Source: a virus
Length of the DNA stretch: 25,504 bases
Direction: 5' to 3' (one strand)
Virus record (IMG/VR): IMGVR_UViG_3300048004_000031
Span: 1 to 25,504 of that record
Shown in pieces: positions 22,408 through 25,504 of this stretch. How positions within the stretch are numbered: the stretch's first letter is position 1; the number at the start of each line of letters is the position of its first letter. The position numbers were made by a program, and so were the translations under genes. The notes beneath the pieces are model-generated. The model did not search any database and had not been told where the DNA came from. It saw nothing but the letters and a program-made list of their open reading frames with translations.

Positions 22408-22868
22408 TTAAAACCACCTGCAATGAATATCACTAGAACTGCTACGACACCTAAGCCAACAAACGCTAACAATGTGCCTAGTATTTGTTCCTTTAGTTCC
22501 TGCTGTCGGTAAACAGCGTCCTGTCTTTGTTTGACTACTTGCTGTCTAAGTTCTCTAAGTTCTCTTAAGCCTTCTTTGCCATAGGCCATTCCAATTAAAG
22601 CATTTATTTCTTTGCGTTGAGCTTCTATCTTCTTCTTTCTGGCAAAAGCCTCTAGTGCTTCAGCTTCAGCAGACTTAGCAAACACCATCTTCTTAAAAGG
22701 ATTTGGGTTGCTCTTCTTCGACTCATCAAACAGTACGTCACTAGCTGCACCGTACCATTTAGCTACTTGTCCTAGTGTGTCCTCTGCAGACTTCCCAGCT
22801 TCAACAAAGGCCTTAGTCATCGCAAAGGCTTTAGATGCTGCGGCTATAGCTGTTACTGGATCAATCAT
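22404..22868 (-). CDS. C-terminally membrane-anchored helical protein (154 aa)
   Basis: Helical throughout: an Ala-rich N-terminus (VTAIAAASKAFAMTKAFVEAGKSAE), a long basic coiled coil (about 68-128, rich in Lys, Arg, Glu, Gln) and a C-terminal membrane segment (129-151, GLGVVAVLVIFIAGG). The coiled coil would lie on one side of the inner membrane. It precedes the XhlA-like gene and holin, so it may be a lysis or entry factor. The family recurs in marine phages in my impression, with no known function. AAGGT supports the start. Confidence 0.75.
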   Translation of the reverse strand: MIDPVTAIAAASKAFAMTKAFVEAGKSAEDTLGQVAKWYGAASDVLFDESKKSNPNPFKKMVFAKSAEAEALEAFARKKKIEAQRKEINALIGMAYGKEGLRELRELRQQVVKQRQDAVYRQQELKEQILGTLLAFVGLGVVAVLVIFIAGGFK

Positions 22869-23046
22869 CGTTATACCTTACGTACTTTGGACAACTATAT
22901 ATGCCTTGGACATACCATCGGTAGCGTTTGTTTGACTCTGAGTTTACCTCCTTATATTCGCAGACGGTGTGATAGACAACCCGTTTACCTACGTATGCTG
23001 AAGTACCACCTTCTAGTACTAAGTAGAGTACTAATGTTTTTACCAA
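22861..23046 (-). CDS. Small protein with TTG start (61 aa)
   Basis: This fills the only gap in the leftward unit, overlapping the upstream gene by 7 and the downstream gene by 8 bases. No ATG or GTG is available in frame; the start is TTG at 23046-23044. The N-terminus (VKTLVLYLVLEGG) is hydrophobic, and C29 and C52 could pair. The body is aromatic and charged (CEYKEVN..., RYRWYVQGIYSCPKYV). A short exported or membrane-associated protein is possible. The fit between its two neighbours and the protein-like sequence argue that it is real. Confidence 0.6.
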   Translation of the reverse strand: MVKTLVLYLVLEGGTSAYVGKRVVYHTVCEYKEVNSESNKRYRWYVQGIYSCPKYVRYNDD

Positions 23047-23345
23047 GGCATACCATCAGCAGACACAGGATTCTTCTGCGCTTCGATGTTAGCCGTCAGT
23101 GCCGCTTCAGTAGCACTTTGGTCTACCTCTGCGTGTATCCAGCCCAATACAGTAGCCTCTGTCAGACTGTCGTAAGCAACGAAGTCATCAGCATCAGCGT
23201 CAGGTGTAAAGCTTACAGTGCCGTATGCAGAGGCTGTGAATGTGTCGTCACCAACAGTTTCAGATTCAGTAACACGCCAGTGTGCAACGGTTACACCGCC
23301 GTCTGCCAAGTTACGCTCAAGGTTTGCGATAGTCCATGTAGCCAT
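23040..23345 (-). CDS. Small virion-cluster protein (101 aa)
   Basis: The frame extends 22 codons further upstream, but GGAG about 7 bases before the ATG at 23345, and the conserved-looking start MATWTIANLERNLADGGVTVAHW, favour the short form. The protein is beta-rich at the N-terminus and ends in a helix (TEAALTANIEAQKNPVSADGMPW). I recognise the pattern as a small protein frequent in tail-fibre neighbourhoods of marine phages; its role is unknown. Confidence 0.8.
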   Translation of the reverse strand: MATWTIANLERNLADGGVTVAHWRVTESETVGDDTFTASAYGTVSFTPDADADDFVAYDSLTEATVLGWIHAEVDQSATEAALTANIEAQKNPVSADGMPW

Positions 23346-23346
23346 T

Positions 23347-23574
23347 TTATGCTCCAAATACTGCGTTGCAGATGTCCTGCACATTCTGTGGTTCAGATGT
23401 CCAGTCGTCACCTGACTGAATTACATGACGGTGATACGACTGTGAAATTATAGCGCCGTCTTCGAGTACCTTAGTAGCAGTCCGTACTTGAACAGAGGTT
23501 ACGTCGTTGCCGTCCTCGTCTTGAGTAACGATTACCTCTACTTTGTCTGCTGTTACGCTTTTAGTTAATGCCAT
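23347..23574 (-). CDS. Small virion-cluster protein (75 aa)
   Basis: AAAGGAG lies about 7 bases before the ATG. The protein begins as two beta strands (ADKVEVIVTQDEDGNDVTSVQVRT) and ends in a helix (NVQDICNAVFGA). It lies one base ahead of the 101-residue gene, and both look like paired small proteins downstream of a fibre gene. No known function. Confidence 0.75.
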   Translation of the reverse strand: MALTKSVTADKVEVIVTQDEDGNDVTSVQVRTATKVLEDGAIISQSYHRHVIQSGDDWTSEPQNVQDICNAVFGA

Positions 23575-23594
23575 TGTCTTTCTCCTTTAGTCCG

Positions 23595-23614
23595 TCTCAA
23601 GAATCCACTTGAGA
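23595..23614 (-). terminator. 7-bp hairpin after the fibre gene; weak attenuator or processing site
   Basis: TCTCAAG (23595-23601) and CTTGAGA (23608-23614) form a perfect 7-bp stem with a 6-base loop, 3 bases past the fibre stop codon on the - strand. No U-run follows and the downstream Shine-Dalgarno is close, so full termination is unlikely. Partial termination or RNA processing would set the ratio of fibre to downstream genes. Confidence 0.4.
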
Positions 23615-23617
23615 TAA

Positions 23618-24925
23618 TTAGGCTACTTCGTATGTGCCAGAAATCATTAACGCCTTTGTTCCTGTTCCAGCGTACCCAATAAAGCTTGTTGAGTTATTTT
23701 CTATAGCAATAATTTTTGTACTGCCGTTATTAAAATAACCGCCGCTAGATAAAATTAAATTTCCGTGAGTAAACAGAACAGGAGCATAACCAGCTCCTAC
23801 TGTAAAAGGCAGGCCAGTAATTTGTGCGCCGCCTGAGCCAATACTTGTAAGGTTTACTGTTATGTACGCTTGTATATGAACCATCCGGCCTACTTTAGTG
23901 TAAGTAGCGTTGTTTACTGTTACTGCTGTTGGTGTAGGGTTTGTTGTACTTGCTTCAAGCGCAGGCGTCCACGTCCCTTCTTCGTAGTCGTCTAGCGTGT
24001 TCGCCGCCGCATACGTACCAACCGCTGTGCCTAGTGTTACGCCATTTGGGACGATGAGGTAGCCGCCTGAGTCGATGCGCATGCGTTCTGTGTTGTTAGT
24101 TCCGAACGTCATTGCGGCGTTGTAGTAATTAGTTAAATCAACAACATCTGTTGTGTTATTAATTGTAAGATTAAAGCCTTGAGAATTACCGGCTAAAGCT
24201 TTTTGTCTATAGTTTCCTATTACCTCAAGGTTTGCATTTGGACTGCTAGTACCAATACCCAAAGACTCCGCAGACGCATCCCAGAACAACTTCGCAGTCG
24301 TGCCAGTGTCTTCGTAGAAGCTGATGTCGTTATTAGAATCAATTTTTAAAGCAGGGGTTGCCGCATTATTAACGTGAAACCTAAAGTCATTTCTTGCTCG
24401 AATTGTTGACGTTCCAGTGGTGTCCACTAATGCAATTTGCGCTTCTGTATCTGTAGACTGGAAAGTAGCAACTAAGTTTTCTGCCCCAGAGTTAACAGTC
24501 AAACCATCAGCAGTCACAGTACCCGTAACGTCGATGCCTGTGTTGGTGGTGGCTAGTTTTTCAGAGTTGTCATAGTAGAGCTTTACGCCACCGTTAGCAT
24601 TAGCGGCCAAGTATTTTTCTTGAGCAGTACTTTGAATTTCAAGATTAGTACCACGAAGATAAAGATTGCCTGTTCCAGAGTCTTCAATAAAGCTGTGATT
24701 ACCATTGTGGTAAATCTGTAGGTCAGAGCCAGCACCGAAGATAGCCTTACGGTTATCAGCAAAGGTTACGTCCACACCGGGATTAGTACCTACTTCAATA
24801 ACAGTACCGCCTGAGTCTTCTGTGTACAGACGCTTGTTGGTCAAGTCTAATGCGGGTTCAGCGACTACCAAAGCTCCTGCTGACGGTGCGCCTGTTCCGT
24901 TTTTAAGTTTAATTGTGGTCGCCAT
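23618..24925 (-). CDS. Tail fibre / receptor-binding protein (435 aa)
   Basis: Typical marine-phage fibre: the MATTIKLKNG start, then the DLQIYHNGNHSFIEDSGTGN element (68-87), the related YDNSEKLATTNTGIDVTGTV (118-137), a second FYEDTGTTAKLFWDASAESLG block (203-223) and the conserved hinge LDDYEEGTWTPAL (311-323). The remaining 110 residues form a Thr/Gly/Asn-rich beta domain that should be the receptor-contacting tip. GAGGT about 8 bases before the ATG lies in the end of the HNH gene, so translation depends on readthrough of that transcript. Confidence 0.9.
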   Translation of the reverse strand: MATTIKLKNGTGAPSAGALVVAEPALDLTNKRLYTEDSGGTVIEVGTNPGVDVTFADNRKAIFGAGSDLQIYHNGNHSFIEDSGTGNLYLRGTNLEIQSTAQEKYLAANANGGVKLYYDNSEKLATTNTGIDVTGTVTADGLTVNSGAENLVATFQSTDTEAQIALVDTTGTSTIRARNDFRFHVNNAATPALKIDSNNDISFYEDTGTTAKLFWDASAESLGIGTSSPNANLEVIGNYRQKALAGNSQGFNLTINNTTDVVDLTNYYNAAMTFGTNNTERMRIDSGGYLIVPNGVTLGTAVGTYAAANTLDDYEEGTWTPALEASTTNPTPTAVTVNNATYTKVGRMVHIQAYITVNLTSIGSGGAQITGLPFTVGAGYAPVLFTHGNLILSSGGYFNNGSTKIIAIENNSTSFIGYAGTGTKALMISGTYEVA

Positions 24926-25381
24926 TTAAATAACCTCGTATTTGTTACTTTTCGCTGCGTTTTCTTCAGCAGTTAATATCTGTAAATTTTGTTCTACGTG
25001 TAAACCACATACTTGTTTGTGTTGTAGAGGAATAATATGGTCTACATGAAATTTTACATTTACGCCTACAGCATTAAAAAGTTTTTCAGCTTCTCTACAG
25101 TTTTTATATAAATCTTCTATGTACTCGTTATTAGCCCATGCTACATTTGCATTTAATTTAGACGCCCTATACTTAGCCCACTGCGCTCTTACTTTGCTTT
25201 TATTGTTTTCTTTCCATTGTTTTTTATAAAAACTATCTTTAGCTTTGTTTGTTAATCTTCTTTGTTTTGATCGTTCTTTTTCACAATTTAAACAAACAGC
25301 GCCTATACCTTTTAGTTTTCTTTTGTCTTTTACAAATAACTCAAATGGTTTTGTTGTTTTACATCTAGTGCAACACTTCAT
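24926..25381 (-). CDS. Free-standing HNH homing endonuclease (151 aa)
   Basis: N-terminal zinc knuckles C4-x2-C7 and C30-x2-C33, a long Lys/Arg-rich DNA-binding region (about 36-75), and an HNH core: VDHIIPL (D114, H115), N132 in the VEQNL motif, and the ENAAKSNK ending (N141, N146). The coding DNA is visibly AT-richer than the fibre genes on either side, which suggests transfer. It sits between two fibre genes without splitting either, as a mobile intronless endonuclease. TAATG joins it to the upstream fibre gene, and only TAA separates it from the next ATG. Confidence 0.85.
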   Translation of the reverse strand: MKCCTRCKTTKPFELFVKDKRKLKGIGAVCLNCEKERSKQRRLTNKAKDSFYKKQWKENNKSKVRAQWAKYRASKLNANVAWANNEYIEDLYKNCREAEKLFNAVGVNVKFHVDHIIPLQHKQVCGLHVEQNLQILTAEENAAKSNKYEVI

Positions 25382-25504
25382 TAATAAGTTCCCCCGTCAA
25401 TCGTTGACAGTGTAGTTGCAATAGAAGTTGTCCCTGAGCCTGTAATAGCCCCAGTCAGGGTAATCGTTTGGTTGCCAGTTATGTAGCTTTGAAGGTCACT
25501 AATT
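25381..25504 (-). CDS. Fibre-like protein, C-terminal 40 residues (partial)
   Basis: Open at the right edge. The visible part reads ISDLQSYITGNQTITLTGAI, then TGSGTTSIATTLSTIDGGTY and stop, the Thr/Gly-rich shaft pattern of phage fibres. The ending TIDGGTY matches the 77-residue fibre-like protein (16983-17216). Its stop overlaps the HNH start (TAATG). The N-terminus lies outside the window. Confidence 0.7.
   Translation of the reverse strand, partial: ISDLQSYITGNQTITLTGAITGSGTTSIATTLSTIDGGTY

Noticed and set aside
23346-23411. N-terminal extension of the 101-residue protein
   Set aside because: It lies inside the upstream gene, and a good Shine-Dalgarno precedes the inner ATG at 23345.

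Overview
This window looks like about 25.5 kb of a lytic, short-tailed (podovirus-type) marine phage genome, cut off at its right edge and possibly at its left. It carries a T7-style replication set: gp4-like primase-helicase, family-A DNA polymerase, a likely ssDNA-binding protein, FEN-type 5'-3' exonuclease and endonuclease I. It also encodes an adenosylcobalamin-dependent (class II) ribonucleotide reductase. A T7-like tube-and-nozzle pair, internal virion proteins and long fibre proteins with marine-phage-type repeats complete the picture. No phage RNA polymerase and no integrase is visible. That combination recalls roseophage SIO1 and its relatives, and a marine alphaproteobacterial host is a reasonable inference that the sequence does not prove.

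Layout. Positions 1-606 hold no gene. They contain an AT-rich stretch, a DnaA-box-like 9-mer, a tandem pair of identical 18-bp repeats and an inverted repeat, so they are a candidate origin and/or promoter-operator region. From 607 to 11222 everything reads on the + strand. First comes a run of tightly overlapping very small genes (607-2739), including a 57-residue sigma-region-4-like helix-turn-helix protein in a frame that is easy to miss. The replication and nucleotide block follows: primase-helicase, two small unknown genes, DNA polymerase, SSB candidate, exonuclease, endonuclease I, a metallophosphoesterase broken by an in-frame TGA, a DUF3310 protein and the class II RNR. Most neighbours overlap by ATGA, GTGA or TAATG junctions, so this is one translationally coupled transcription unit.

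From 25504 back to 11219 everything reads on the - strand and is structural or lysis-related. In transcription order: the end of a fibre-like gene, a free-standing HNH endonuclease, a 435-residue fibre protein, three small proteins, two small membrane proteins and a 3-TM holin. After these come an 811-residue acidic protein with a 22-unit 12-bp tandem array, the tube A-like adaptor, the tube B/nozzle-like protein, a short fibre-like protein and three large proteins that look like internal (ejection) proteins. The two opposed units meet head-on and share one CTAG as both stop codons, with no room for a terminator.

How it works together. The + unit scavenges host DNA (endonuclease I, exonuclease), makes dNTPs (RNR) and copies the genome (primase-helicase, polymerase, SSB). 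The - unit builds the tail, ejection apparatus and fibres and supplies the holin. Terminase, portal, capsid and a lytic enzyme are not seen and presumably lie outside the window.
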